Source of the DNA: an uncultured Clostridium sp.
Lineage (GTDB): Bacteria; Bacillota; Clostridia; Clostridiales; Clostridiaceae
Length of the DNA: 64,000 nucleotides
Assembly (NCBI RefSeq): GCF_910588715.1
Contig: NZ_CAJURG010000002.1
Span: 232,283 to 296,282 of the forward strand
Direction: 5' to 3'
In this document: in pieces, positions 16,333-25,521 of the stretch
How the letters are laid out: the number at the start of each line of letters is the position of its first letter
How positions within the stretch are numbered: the stretch's first letter is position 1
Notes under the pieces: generated by a model
Databases searched by the model: none
What the model was told of the DNA's origin: nothing
Seen by the model: the letters and a program-made list of their open reading frames with translations, nothing else
Made by a program: the position numbers and the translations under genes

Positions 16333-16552
16333 CTCTATAACCTCGCTTTATTCTTATGTTATATATTATAAAATTATTTAATTTAGACATTCTCTTTAAT
16401 TTAATTGTTCCCAAATTTTTTTAAAATTTTCAACTTTATTTTATTCCATTTATTTACAATTGTTTTTATTTAAATTATACTTATATTAAGAAACATACTC
16501 TAATCTTAAATCAAAATTAAATAATCTTGGAGTTTCTCTTTTATGGATTGAG

Positions 16553-17347
16553 GTGATTTATATAAGTAATAATAATTTCAACTTAACCGAAAGACGAAAA
16601 TTACTTCATGCACGAAAAAGAAAAAGGCAAAAAGTATTTAAACTTATAATTTTATCAATTCCCCTATTTATTCTATTAATAACCATAATAGCTATTATGT
16701 CAAGTAAAAATAATACAATTGCAACTTTTAATTTAGCTATACCTAAAATAGAAGAAAAAAAACCTTATATTGTTTGTATAGACCCAGGACATGGTGCTTG
16801 GGATTATGGTGCAATTAGTCCAAACAATACAGCAGAAAAAGATATTACACTTGCTATTGCTTTAAAATTAGGCAAGTTGTTAGAGGAAGATGGTAACTTT
16901 AAAGTTATTTATACACGTGCCTCAGATAACATGGACTGGATAGAAACAGCAAATGATAGTTTAAAAGAAAGAATTAAAATATCAAAAATATCAAATGCAG
17001 ATATTTTTATATCTATTCATTGTAACAATAGCTCTGATTCTAAAGATATTTCAGGGGTTGAAACTTGGTACAATCCTTCAGATGATAGTAGTTTAATGCT
17101 GGCAAAATATCTACAACAATCCTTAATAGACTTAGATTATACTCCTACTAGAGGTGTAAAATCTTACGTTCCCGGTGAGGAACTTGCCGTTTTAGAATTG
17201 AATTCTACAACCTCCGCATTAGTTGAATTAGGATTTTTAACTAATCGTTCTGATGAAAAATATCTTACTTCAAGCACTGGGCAAGCTAATTGTGCAAATG
17301 CTCTTTATAATGCAATTCTTGAGTATAAAAATGATACTAATGAATAA
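16553..17347 (+). CDS. N-acetylmuramoyl-L-alanine amidase (Amidase_3), membrane-anchored
   Basis: The 264-residue product has a basic N-terminus (RRKLLHARKRKRQKV), one membrane helix at about 30-50, and a zinc amidase domain: VCIDPGHGAWDYGA with the first zinc histidine, the EKD acid, DIFISIHCNN with a second histidine, and LVELGFLTN with the catalytic glutamate. It cleaves the MurNAc to L-Ala bond in peptidoglycan outside the membrane. The chosen GTG at 16553 has only a weak ribosome site. A two-codon frame ATG-GAT-TGA (16543-16551), with a GGAG ten bases upstream, ends one base before it and may deliver ribosomes by coupling. Confidence 0.88.
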   Translation: MIYISNNNFNLTERRKLLHARKRKRQKVFKLIILSIPLFILLITIIAIMSSKNNTIATFNLAIPKIEEKKPYIVCIDPGHGAWDYGAISPNNTAEKDITLAIALKLGKLLEEDGNFKVIYTRASDNMDWIETANDSLKERIKISKISNADIFISIHCNNSSDSKDISGVETWYNPSDDSSLMLAKYLQQSLIDLDYTPTRGVKSYVPGEELAVLELNSTTSALVELGFLTNRSDEKYLTSSTGQANCANALYNAILEYKNDTNE

Positions 17348-17407
17348 AATATGAGGCTGTATAAATATAACCTTTTATATAAATTATTAATAAAAATTCT
17401 ATATAAC

Positions 17408-17460
17408 AAAAAAAGAACTGAGTTGTATTAAATAAAAAGTTTTAATATAATTCAGTTCCA
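17408..17460 (-). terminator. Terminator of the aldose epimerase-like gene
   Basis: A long hairpin (AGAACTGAGTTGTATTAAA against TTTAATATAATTCAGTTCC, with wobbles) ends in a T-run on the minus strand. It may also stop the convergent amidase transcript. Confidence 0.75.
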
Positions 17461-17472
17461 AAATAAAATTAT

Positions 17473-18348
17473 TTATTTTACTGTTACTGTATAAGAAACA
17501 TTAAACTCCTTTCCTTCTTCTAAACTTTCTATTCCAGCCTTATCTTTTAATTCTCCAGTGAAATCCTCAAAATCAGCATGTCCACACCATGGTTCTATAC
17601 ATACAAAAGGTGCCCCTGTTATTTTTGTCCATAACCCCATGTAATGGAATCCTGTAAAATCCATAGTTAATTCTTTATTATGGTTAACAGATTTTAAACT
17701 TATTTTATTTGACTTTAAACTATCAAAAACTAATGCATCACCTTTAAATAAATCAAAATTTAACGGTATTATATTATTGTTAAGCAAATATTGCTTTCTT
17801 TCACGCTTTATATACCCATCTTTATTTATAGGCATAATATCACAATTTTCTTTTTCATTAAATTCAAAATAATAATCATCTATTAATTCTCCAGGCATCA
17901 TTGGACACATAAATGCTGGATGTGCTCCTATTGAAAAATAAATCATTTTATTATCAGTATTTTTCACTGTATATTCTGTTATAACTCCATCTTCTAATAA
18001 AGTATAGCAAATTTTTAATGAAAATTTATAAGGATACACTTTTAGAGTTTCTTCTGAATCAACTAATTCAAAAACAATTTTATTATTAGATGCTTCAATC
18101 ATTTCAAAATCTTTTAATCTAGCTAATCCATGTTGTGGTAAATTATATTCTTTTCCATCAACCCTATAAGTTTCGTCTTTTACTTTTCCTACTATAGGAA
18201 ATAAAACTGGTGCACTATAGCTCCAATATCTCTTATTTCTATTCCATAAATATTCAACTCCATCAATCTTAGAAGTAAGGCTATGAAGCTCTGCTCCTCT
18301 ATTGCTTACAGTAATTTTAATTCTTTCATTTTCTAATGTATATAACAT
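17473..18348 (-). CDS. Aldose 1-epimerase family protein (LacX/YihR-like)
   Basis: The likely start is the ATG at 18348, which follows GGAGGAGAAAA; an ATG five codons earlier overlaps this site. The 291-residue product has galactose mutarotase-like features: NRGAELHSLTSKIDGVEYLW, SAPVLFPIVGKVKDETYRVDG, PQHGLARLKDF with a conserved histidine, SIGAHPAFMCP with another, and CIEPWCGHADF near the end. It is a LacX-type member rather than classical GalM. It probably interconverts anomers of a sugar or sugar phosphate; the substrate is not identifiable. Confidence 0.85.
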   Translation of the reverse strand: MLYTLENERIKITVSNRGAELHSLTSKIDGVEYLWNRNKRYWSYSAPVLFPIVGKVKDETYRVDGKEYNLPQHGLARLKDFEMIEASNNKIVFELVDSEETLKVYPYKFSLKICYTLLEDGVITEYTVKNTDNKMIYFSIGAHPAFMCPMMPGELIDDYYFEFNEKENCDIMPINKDGYIKRERKQYLLNNNIIPLNFDLFKGDALVFDSLKSNKISLKSVNHNKELTMDFTGFHYMGLWTKITGAPFVCIEPWCGHADFEDFTGELKDKAGIESLEEGKEFNVSYTVTVK

Positions 18349-18475
18349 TTTTTCTCCTCCCATAATTTATGATAACCTATACATAATTATATAATATATT
18401 ATTAAATTATAGTAGTATAAAAAAATAAAGTATTTAAAATAGCAATTAATTTTTACTATCTTAAATACGCTAAAT

Positions 18476-18790
18476 CTATTCTACCATACCTTTATATCCT
18501 AATAATCCTTGTCCTAGATTATATAAATTAGTAAATCCTTCTTCCTCTAACATTTGGCACGCAAGTGCACTTTTATGTCCTGCTTTACAATAAACTAAAA
18601 TTGGTTTATCTTTGCTTTCCTTCAATTCTTCAATTTCCCATTCTAATTCTTCAACTGGTATGTTTATTGCATTATGAATTTTCTTTTCCTTAAATTCACT
18701 ATATCTTCTTACATCTATAATAATTAAATCCTTAGAATCCTTTATTAAATTTTGAGCTTGTATACTACTAATAGATTTAAATGAACTCAT
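18476..18790 (-). CDS. Single-domain rhodanese-like sulfurtransferase
   Basis: The 104-residue protein is one rhodanese domain: LIKDSKDLIIIDVRRYSEF, HNAINIPVEEL and the active-site loop VYCKAGHKSA, with the cysteine that carries the persulfide around residue 71. It would accept sulfane sulfur from a thiol persulfide or thiosulfate. No partner gene with an obvious sulfur role is adjacent. Confidence 0.9.
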   Translation of the reverse strand: MSSFKSISSIQAQNLIKDSKDLIIIDVRRYSEFKEKKIHNAINIPVEELEWEIEELKESKDKPILVYCKAGHKSALACQMLEEEGFTNLYNLGQGLLGYKGMVE

Positions 18791-18860
18791 TATTACACCT
18801 CGTTATTATTACATTTAAATTAATTATATTAATAATATACTTTGTTTACAAGAAAATTAT

Positions 18861-19403
18861 TTATTCAATTGGTTTTACAGCATCTATAATAATAGAAACC
18901 ATACCTAAAGTTCCCCTTGAATTTCTATTATCAAACCTATAACTTCTACATATCTTTCCCTTTGATTCACTCCATTCTCTATAATGAAAATCACCTTGCT
19001 CATCACAATATTCTAAAAGTGTAACTTTAAATCCCGCACTTTCAAATACATTAACTAATGTTTTATAGTCATATACAATTTTATGTGCTGATGCTGGATG
19101 TGCTTCATGCCCTGGCCCCCCAACCTTAACCATATTTTGATACCATTCATTTTTAAAATTTTTATCAGGAACTGCACATCTTACATATCCACCTGGTTTT
19201 AAAAACTTATAACAATTTTCTGCAGCCTTAATTCCATCTTCATAAGATAGATGTTCCCATACATGCTCAGCTAAAATTGCTTCTATATCATCATTTTTTG
19301 AAATGTTTTCCCATTGATCTATTGATAATAAATTAAGCTCATTTTCCTGTGTTGAAACCCATCCATTATACTTTGTCTTTCCTGCTCCTACTATTATCCT
19401 CAT
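18861..19403 (-). CDS. Class I SAM-dependent methyltransferase domain protein
   Basis: The 180-residue product begins MRIIVGAGKTKYNGWVSTQ, keeps a compact version of the SAM-binding region, and has ILAEHVWEHLSYEDGIKAAENCYKFLKPGGYVRCAVPD, the motif set of type-11 methyltransferases. It is shorter than most members because residues before the first glycine motif are missing. The substrate is unknown. It has its own ribosome site (GGGGGAG) and no clear operon partner. Confidence 0.75.
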   Translation of the reverse strand: MRIIVGAGKTKYNGWVSTQENELNLLSIDQWENISKNDDIEAILAEHVWEHLSYEDGIKAAENCYKFLKPGGYVRCAVPDKNFKNEWYQNMVKVGGPGHEAHPASAHKIVYDYKTLVNVFESAGFKVTLLEYCDEQGDFHYREWSESKGKICRSYRFDNRNSRGTLGMVSIIIDAVKPIE

Positions 19404-19541
19404 AATTTCTCCCCCCTAAAACTTTATAAGAATATAGAACTATATAAGTTTTTTAAAACCCATTATTTAAATAATCAATTTTTATAATTATATTAAGTAA
19501 TCTAAATTTTATGTCAAATTTAAAATTCTGAGTAAAAATAT

Positions 19542-20012
19542 TTAGCAATTTAATATTTCAAAATTTATAGTAGTTCCTAAAAGCATTAATAATATTGCAA
19601 CTATTCTTTTATAACTATCATTAATTTCTTTTTCATTTCTATTTTCTCCAGTTTGAGATAAAGCAGTTTTATAATTATCAAATAAAACTCCTGTAAAAAT
19701 TGATGTTACAAATAAATATATAACATTTGCCCCTTTAGGAACCTCAGTTAAATCTTGAAGTGTTTCAGCATAATTCGTAGAATTTAATTGATCTAATATT
19801 TTTGTCTTTTGCCATTCAAGATATAATATATTAAGTATTGCTGCATAAATTATTAAAGCAATTCCAAACTCTGATAAATTACTAATTCCTATTTGTTTAA
19901 TTAATTCATTCCTTTCCTTTTCATTATTAGCTTTATCATTATTTAAATTAAAATTATTATTTTTCTTTTTAGATTTATATGTTTTATTTTTATTATTTTC
20001 ACATTTTTTCAT
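19542..20012 (-). CDS. Hypothetical membrane protein with Lys/Asn-rich N-terminus
   Basis: The 156-residue product opens with about 40 residues dominated by Lys, Asn and Glu, then has three hydrophobic segments at about 50-67, 94-112 and 137-154. I do not recognise it. The ribosome site is weak (AAAAGTAGTATT), so the start could be a downstream Met, although none follows in the basic region. Function is unknown. Confidence 0.6.
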   Translation of the reverse strand: MKKCENNKNKTYKSKKKNNNFNLNNDKANNEKERNELIKQIGISNLSEFGIALIIYAAILNILYLEWQKTKILDQLNSTNYAETLQDLTEVPKGANVIYLFVTSIFTGVLFDNYKTALSQTGENRNEKEINDSYKRIVAILLMLLGTTINFEILNC

Positions 20013-20262
20013 AATACTACTTTTAAAATTGTTTTTCTATATATGATATTCTAATAAAAATTTACAGTTACCTATAAGTTTTTTAATATTTTATTATCAA
20101 TATATTGTATATCTCAATTAAAATGTAAAGCATTTTCACATTACTTATTGTCATAATTTTAATATTTTTATTACAATATCATTATAAATTCGATTTTTCT
20201 TAATAAATTTATCATTTTGGAATTGATTCCATTATTTTTTTAATAAATTATTATTTTTTATG
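20013..20262. other. Gene-free AT-rich stretch
   Basis: Divergent intergenic DNA. Nothing was recognised before the promoter at 20263. Confidence 0.5.
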
Positions 20263-20291
20263 TTGTAAATATTTAACATAATGCATATAAT
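20263..20291 (+). promoter_or_regulatory. SigA-type promoter of the 100-residue gene
   Basis: TTGTAA (20263-20268) and TATAAT (20286-20291) are separated by 17 bases. Confidence 0.65.
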
Positions 20292-20326
20292 ATTAGTACG
20301 CAAGGGAATTTTTAGGAGGTTTTTTA

Positions 20327-20629
20327 ATGGTAAACAAATATAATAACGCACAAGATTCATTTCAAATTTTTTTAGCTGAAAGGAATATACCTGATCCAGA
20401 TGAAATGCTAGGTAAGGCTTTAAAATACTTAAAAGATAAAGGACAAGAAGTTTTATTTAAAGGGTTTGATGTAAATAATACCCCAATTGTTGAAATAGAC
20501 AACATACTATATAAATTTGATAAATGTTTTGGACTTTGGCAATCAGCTAAATTCACTAAAATTGAGGACAACTCTTCAGATTTTCTTATGACTAATAAAA
20601 AATCTAAAATAGAAAGCTTTTATTCTTAA
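20327..20629 (+). CDS. Hypothetical protein (100 aa)
   Basis: A textbook TTAGGAGG site precedes the ATG by eight bases, with a recognisable promoter upstream and a terminator 11 bases past the stop. The soluble product contains SFQIFLAERNIPDPDEMLGKALKYL and then a short beta-rich stretch (VLFKGFDVNNTPIVEIDNIL). I do not recognise the family. The well-formed expression signals argue that it is a true monocistronic gene. Confidence 0.75.
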   Translation: MVNKYNNAQDSFQIFLAERNIPDPDEMLGKALKYLKDKGQEVLFKGFDVNNTPIVEIDNILYKFDKCFGLWQSAKFTKIEDNSSDFLMTNKKSKIESFYS

Positions 20630-20640
20630 TTTATATAGTA

Positions 20641-20670
20641 AAGGCGCATATTAAATGCGCCTTATTTTTA
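20641..20670 (+). terminator. Terminator of the 100-residue gene
   Basis: AAGGCGCAT pairs with ATGCGCCTT, followed by ATTTTTATT. On the other strand it can also end the hydrogenase operon. Confidence 0.85.
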
Positions 20671-20714
20671 TTATTTATTTTGCATTATCTTTTTTATTTT
20701 CTGTATCTTTAGGA

Positions 20715-21104
20715 TTAACTTCTTTCTTTGGAGGTAATTTTTTTTATAAAACTGCCACTAACATTTAAATCTTCTTTATCTTTTGAAACCATAATTATTT
20801 CATCTGTTAATGATATTGCCTTTTTAGGACAAAAATCTTTACACAATCCACAAAATGTACATGAAGTTAAGTCAAAATTCATACTTATTTCCTGTCCACC
20901 ATCTACAGGCTTTAGTTCTTTAGTTATTGCTTCTGCTGCACATACTCTAATACATATTCCACATCCAATACAGGCATTTGAATCAAAAGAAAGCTTTCCT
21001 CTATAATTTTCAGCCCCCGTTGCTTCATCAATTGACTTTTCATCAGTTAATGCTGGTTTAAATATATTAGATATTCCCTCTAAAAAGTAAGGAAGTTTAA
21101 ACAT
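20715..21104 (-). CDS. mbhN: Hydrogenase ferredoxin-like subunit MbhN (NuoI-like), possible 3' frameshift
   Basis: The ATG at 21104 follows GGAGG by nine bases (the ATG at 21113 abuts it). The product, about 129 residues, carries two [4Fe4S] motifs, CIGCGICIRVC and CTFCGLCKDFC, and would relay electrons from reduced ferredoxin to MbhJ. It overlaps the mbhJ stop. Near the end a run of eight A's on the coding strand (20738-20745) is followed by a short tail ITSKERS. With seven A's the frame would read on as KLPPKKEVNPKDTENKK, a typical lysine-rich tail, and stop at 20675, next to the terminator. Confidence 0.9.
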   Translation of the reverse strand: MFKLPYFLEGISNIFKPALTDEKSIDEATGAENYRGKLSFDSNACIGCGICIRVCAAEAITKELKPVDGGQEISMNFDLTSCTFCGLCKDFCPKKAISLTDEIIMVSKDKEDLNVSGSFIKKITSKERS

Positions 21105-21546
21105 AATTTTCATCCTCCCTCTTCTTATTTAATATTTCTATTGCTTCTAATATACCTTTTGCTATAGCTTCTGGCTTTGGTGCACAACCTGCAACTGTTA
21201 CATCCACCTTTGTCCACTTATCTAAAGGTCCATCAACAGAATAGCTTCCCTTAAATACATTACATGATGCAGGACATGATCCAATTGATACTACAACTTT
21301 AGGTTCTGGAACTTGTTCTAAAACTCTTAACATTCTATCTCGTGATTGTACTGTTACAGGACCTGTTACAACAACAATATCTGCATGTCTAGGTGAACCT
21401 GCAAGTTTAACACCAAATCTTTCAATATCATATTTAGGTCCAAGTAATGCTAAAATCTCAATATCACATCCATTACAAGAACCTGTATTTACATGATATA
21501 TCCAAGGAGATTTTTCTCTTCCCTTTTCAATTATTGACATTTGCAC
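21097..21546 (-). CDS. mbhJ: Hydrogenase small-subunit-like iron-sulfur protein MbhJ (NuoB-like)
   Basis: The 149-residue product has the proximal [4Fe4S] ligands of group 4 hydrogenases and NuoB: TGSCNGCDIEI, then VVSIGSCPASCNVF, then VAGCAPKPEAI. The first CxxC with the later Cys and CxxxP-like motifs form the proximal cluster beside the NiFe large subunit. It lies six bases downstream of mbhM in the hydrogenase operon and has a GGAGG site. Confidence 0.93.
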   Translation of the reverse strand: MQMSIIEKGREKSPWIYHVNTGSCNGCDIEILALLGPKYDIERFGVKLAGSPRHADIVVVTGPVTVQSRDRMLRVLEQVPEPKVVVSIGSCPASCNVFKGSYSVDGPLDKWTKVDVTVAGCAPKPEAIAKGILEAIEILNKKREDENYV

Positions 21547-21552
21547 ACCTCC

Positions 21553-22530
21553 CTATATATTTAAACTTACTAATATATAACTTAATAAAGATAAAACTGT
21601 TGGTATTGTCCAATAAAATTTAAACATTTGATTAGTTTTATATCTTCCCATAAGCCCTCGAACTATTGATAAAAATAATACAGATATAACTATAACTAAA
21701 ACTACTAATATCAATGTATTAATTAATAAATCAATTGCTAAATTTCCTGTAGTTATACCTATTCCCCCTAAAAATAAGACTACAAATAATGCAGTCATAA
21801 CATAAACCTTTATATTATGAGTAAGCTTAAATAATCCTAAATATATTCCACTATATTCTGCTAATGGCCCTTCACAAATTTCTGTTTCAGCTTCAGATAC
21901 ATCAAAAGGTGATACTCCAATTTTTGCTGGCAATATCATTAAAAATGCAATTGCAGCTGGAAGTAAGGATAGTGTAAACAAAAAACTTCCACTCCCCTGT
22001 TGTACATTAGAAATTAATGATAAGGAATATGTTGTTCCATTACCTAATATTATTCCTGCTCTTTTACAAACAGCAAGTACGGATGTTATTAAAGGCAACT
22101 CATATGCAACCATTGTTACAATCTCTCTTGATACACCAAGTGAAGCAAATGGTGATGCTGATGCCATTCCTCCAACTATCATTGCTACAGATGGTATAAT
22201 TAATAAATAAATTATTACTACTATATCAGCTGTACCGCTAAAAAATGACCAATTATATATGGGAAATAACACCGGTATTATACAAACACTAGCTAATGCT
22301 ATTATTGGCGCTGAAATAAATAATTTTCTATTTGCATTTCTCGGAATTATAGTATCTTTTCCTAAAAGTTTTACAAAATCATAAAATGGTTGTGTAATTT
22401 TAGGTCCTCTTCTTCGTTGCATCCTAGCTACTATTTTTCTATCTATTCCTGATAAAAGTAATCCCATAATCACTGTAAAAATGAAGCCCGGAAATATAAT
22501 TAAATATATTATTTTACTTAAATACTCCAT
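21553..22530 (-). CDS. mbhM: Hydrogenase membrane subunit MbhM (NuoH-like)
   Basis: The 325-residue protein has about eight membrane helices and the NuoH/HyfC-type signatures ARMQRRRGPKITQPFYDFVKLLGKD near the N-terminus and SPFDVSEAETEICEGPLAEYSG in the middle. It anchors the soluble hydrogenase arm to the membrane and forms the proton path next to the antiporter module. It lies 12 bases downstream of the large antiporter subunit. Confidence 0.93.
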   Translation of the reverse strand: MEYLSKIIYLIIFPGFIFTVIMGLLLSGIDRKIVARMQRRRGPKITQPFYDFVKLLGKDTIIPRNANRKLFISAPIIALASVCIIPVLFPIYNWSFFSGTADIVVIIYLLIIPSVAMIVGGMASASPFASLGVSREIVTMVAYELPLITSVLAVCKRAGIILGNGTTYSLSLISNVQQGSGSFLFTLSLLPAAIAFLMILPAKIGVSPFDVSEAETEICEGPLAEYSGIYLGLFKLTHNIKVYVMTALFVVLFLGGIGITTGNLAIDLLINTLILVVLVIVISVLFLSIVRGLMGRYKTNQMFKFYWTIPTVLSLLSYILVSLNI

Positions 22531-22542
22531 ATTTAAAGCCCC

Positions 22543-24468
22543 CTATAGAAATATAATTGTAATTACAGATACTATTACTAAAGTTGCTACTATCCATAAA
22601 GAATAATCATTAACACTACCACTATGAGCTTTTTGTATTCTGCTAAAATATCCCTTTAATTGATGCTTCATTCCCCAAAATAAATCATTAGCACCAACCT
22701 TTACATCTTCTCCTCTTTCTCCACCAACATAAATATCATATTTACGATCTTTATCTAAAGATGAGCTTGAATAATTTAAATTACCAACTTTTAAAATAGT
22801 AAATATTAAAAATGCAATTAATAGTACTACAAATAATATTAAAAAATTAGTTGGATTATATATTCCGCGTGTTATAAATTTAATATTATTAATACTATCA
22901 ATGGTAAAAACAGAATCATAATTATTTCCTAATGCTGAAGACACATATTCTTTTAAATTATATATACTTTTGATTACTGGAATTAATAATCTATTTACTA
23001 TAAAATTAGGAAATAATCCAAATACAACTGTTCCTAATGCTAGTATTCCCATTGGAATTTTCATTGAAATATTAATATCCTCTATATTTTCATACTCTTC
23101 ATTTATAGGACCAAAAAATGCTGAATGACCAACCTTTATAAATGATGCTAAAGTAAGAGCTGAAACCACAACAGCTATTATAGATACTATGCCTAATGAA
23201 CCTGTAAATCCTGCCTCATATATCATCCACTTTGATGCAAATCCATTAAAAGGTGGAATTCCACTAATTCCTGCTGCCCCAAACAAAAACATCGCCATAG
23301 TAAATGGCATCTTTTTACCTAAGCCTGAAATTGATTCTAAGTCTGTAGTTTTTGTAATATAAAGTACAGCTCCTGCTATTAAAAACAATAGTCCCTTAAA
23401 TATAGCATGGTTAATCATGTGATAAGTTCCACCAACCATTGCTAAAATACTTACTTCACCACTTTCTAATATTGCCATACCTAAAGCTGTTATTATATAT
23501 CCTATTTGAGAAACTGAGTGAAAGGCTAAAAGCCTCTTAAAATCATGTTGTAGCAATGCCATAGATACACCTATTACCATTGTTATAACACCCCAAACTA
23601 ATATTAAGTAGCCAACCAAACTGTTAGATGATAATCCAAAAATCATAAATACTAATCTGATAATTGCATATACTCCAGTTTTGCTCATTACTCCAGATAG
23701 TATCATTGAAATTGATGACGGTGCTGCCATATGTGCATCTGTTGGCCATGTATGACATGGAACCATAAATGCCTTTACTGCATATCCAACCATCATAAGA
23801 GAAAATGCAACTATTAATGTTGGTGTCATAGACTCCATAGTTTTTATAACTACTGCTATTTCAGCTAAATTTAAGGTTTTTGTTTCGCTATATATTAGAC
23901 ATGTTCCCAATAAAATTAATGATGATCCTAAAGAACCTGTTACTATATACTTAAATGCTGCTTCTACTGACTTATCTTTATAATTTCTAAACGCAGTTAA
24001 TGCAATTGCTGCAAATGTCATTATTTCAAGCATTACATACATATTAAACAAGTCGCCAGTAAATACAAACCCTATCATACTTGAAGTCAATAATAAAAAT
24101 AATACATAATATTTTTCTAATCCATTATCATGACTCATGTATTTTAAAGAATAAATTACTGATAAAAGTGACGCACCTGTAATTATTAAAGCTAAAAACA
24201 TCCCTAATGAATCTATTTCAAGACCAATACCAAAAGCCTTTCCATCAATTGGATTCCAATTTCCCATCCAACTTACTATAATTTCTCCATCAATTAAAAT
24301 TGGCTTAATTAATAATATTACACATAAAAATGATATTGATGTTGCAATAACTGAAAGAGCTCTTTTTACTCTTATATATTTATTTTTAAATAATCCAAGT
24401 ATAAACGCCAAAATAAATGGAGTCATTATCGCTATTATTGGAAGATTATTAATAAATTCTATACTCAT
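22543..24468 (-). CDS. mbhH: Antiporter-like subunit MbhH fused with MbhI-like C-terminus (MrpD/NuoL-type)
   Basis: The 641-residue protein has the MrpD/NuoN core of about 14 helices: LFNMYVMLEIMTFAAIAL with the conserved glutamate, FMVPCHTWPTDAHMAAPS with the key Lys/His region, HSVSQIGYIITALG, and GISGIPPFNGFASKW. The usual MbhH or MrpD is about 500 residues. Here an extra 130 or so residues contain a polar linker with GGERGEDVKVGANDLFWG, an amphipathic stretch and a final membrane helix, which look like subunit MbhI joined to MbhH. No separate mbhI gene is present in the operon. It probably translocates H+ or Na+. Confidence 0.9.
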   Translation of the reverse strand: MSIEFINNLPIIAIMTPFILAFILGLFKNKYIRVKRALSVIATSISFLCVILLIKPILIDGEIIVSWMGNWNPIDGKAFGIGLEIDSLGMFLALIITGASLLSVIYSLKYMSHDNGLEKYYVLFLLLTSSMIGFVFTGDLFNMYVMLEIMTFAAIALTAFRNYKDKSVEAAFKYIVTGSLGSSLILLGTCLIYSETKTLNLAEIAVVIKTMESMTPTLIVAFSLMMVGYAVKAFMVPCHTWPTDAHMAAPSSISMILSGVMSKTGVYAIIRLVFMIFGLSSNSLVGYLILVWGVITMVIGVSMALLQHDFKRLLAFHSVSQIGYIITALGMAILESGEVSILAMVGGTYHMINHAIFKGLLFLIAGAVLYITKTTDLESISGLGKKMPFTMAMFLFGAAGISGIPPFNGFASKWMIYEAGFTGSLGIVSIIAVVVSALTLASFIKVGHSAFFGPINEEYENIEDINISMKIPMGILALGTVVFGLFPNFIVNRLLIPVIKSIYNLKEYVSSALGNNYDSVFTIDSINNIKFITRGIYNPTNFLILFVVLLIAFLIFTILKVGNLNYSSSSLDKDRKYDIYVGGERGEDVKVGANDLFWGMKHQLKGYFSRIQKAHSGSVNDYSLWIVATLVIVSVITIIFL

Positions 24469-24800
24469 CCCCTAATCCTCCTTACGTCATCACTTTCTAT
24501 ACTGTTATAATGTTTTTGAATCTTAATTACTATAGATAGTGCAAGTGCTGTAACACAAGCGCCAATTACTATAGATGTAAGTGTTAGTGCCTGAGGTATA
24601 GGGTCTACAAAGTAAGTACTATTATCACTAAATATTGGTGCTGTACCATTAGTTCTAAATCCAATTGAAATTAATAATAAATTAATTCCTGAATCTAAAA
24701 TTCCCATTCCAATAACTATCTTTATTAAATTTTTCTTCAAAACAATTATTGCAAGTCCAATTACAATTAAAAGAAAAGCTCCAATATAATTTATTGTCAT
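24465..24800 (-). CDS. mbhG: Antiporter-like subunit MbhG (MrpC/NuoK-like)
   Basis: The 111-residue protein has three membrane helices and the MnhC signature LIKIVIGMGILDSGINLLLISIG, followed by DPIPQALTLTSIVIGACVTAL. Its stop overlaps the mbhH start by four bases, and it begins one base after the mbhF stop, so it is translationally coupled to both. Confidence 0.93.
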   Translation of the reverse strand: MTINYIGAFLLIVIGLAIIVLKKNLIKIVIGMGILDSGINLLLISIGFRTNGTAPIFSDNSTYFVDPIPQALTLTSIVIGACVTALALSIVIKIQKHYNSIESDDVRRIRG

Positions 24801-25241
24801 CTACTCTTCCCCCTTGCCTTTTAAACTACTTATCATAATTAATATTAAAAATGAAATTCCTGCAAAAACTTTAAAGCCTACAGCAAAATTCATTAAAAAT
24901 ATACTTCCTGATGAAAATAAATCACCTGGATTTCCTTTTTCTAATATATTTCCAAAAAATACCCCTGAACCTATTAAACCTATAAAGGCTAATATAATAA
25001 ATCCTAATGCTCCTATATCTTCTGCAATTTTAAATGAATTTGCTCCTATTTTTTTGTTTACACCTTTAGATCCATAGCCAATATAAACAATAGCTATAGC
25101 TCCCGCTATTAAAACACCACCTTGAAATCCACCACCTGGTGATAAATGTCCATGAATTATAATATATAAACCTAAGGTAAGCAAAATTGGTAATACTAAG
25201 TTTGTACAAGATATTAAGATAGAATCTCTTCTCTTTTTCAT
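24801..25241 (-). CDS. mbhF: Antiporter-like subunit MbhF (MrpB-like)
   Basis: The 146-residue protein has four membrane helices and the MnhB family core GLYIIIHGHLSPGGGFQGGVLIAGAIAIVYI. It belongs to the sodium/proton-translocating half of the complex and is directly adjacent to mbhE and mbhG. Confidence 0.93.
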   Translation of the reverse strand: MKKRRDSILISCTNLVLPILLTLGLYIIIHGHLSPGGGFQGGVLIAGAIAIVYIGYGSKGVNKKIGANSFKIAEDIGALGFIILAFIGLIGSGVFFGNILEKGNPGDLFSSGSIFLMNFAVGFKVFAGISFLILIMISSLKGKGEE

Positions 25242-25242
25242 A

Positions 25243-25521
25243 TTATTTTTCCTCCTTTGCTTTCTTTTCTGGTCTTAAAACAGCCGAAACTCCACAAATT
25301 GCAGTAAATAATACTATAGCTTCTCCTAAAGTGTCATATCCTCTAAAATCAAATACAGTTGCTGTAACTGAATTTATTGCTCCTGTTTCTTTAATAGTTT
25401 CATCTATTACTATTTCAGATGCTTCCCCTAAAACTTCTGGTTTTAAGCTCATCTTAAAACCTAAAAAAATAAAAATAACAAATAGTAAAAAAAGAATTAA
25501 ATAAGTTACCTTTTTTCTCAT
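25243..25521 (-). CDS. mbhE: Hydrogenase subunit MbhE
   Basis: The 92-residue protein has an N-terminal helix, a polar loop, then VFDFRGYDTLGEAIVLFTAICGVSAVL, the conserved end of MbhE and of MrpA C-terminal regions. It is four-base coupled to mbhD upstream. Confidence 0.9.
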   Translation of the reverse strand: MRKKVTYLILFLLFVIFIFLGFKMSLKPEVLGEASEIVIDETIKETGAINSVTATVFDFRGYDTLGEAIVLFTAICGVSAVLRPEKKAKEEK

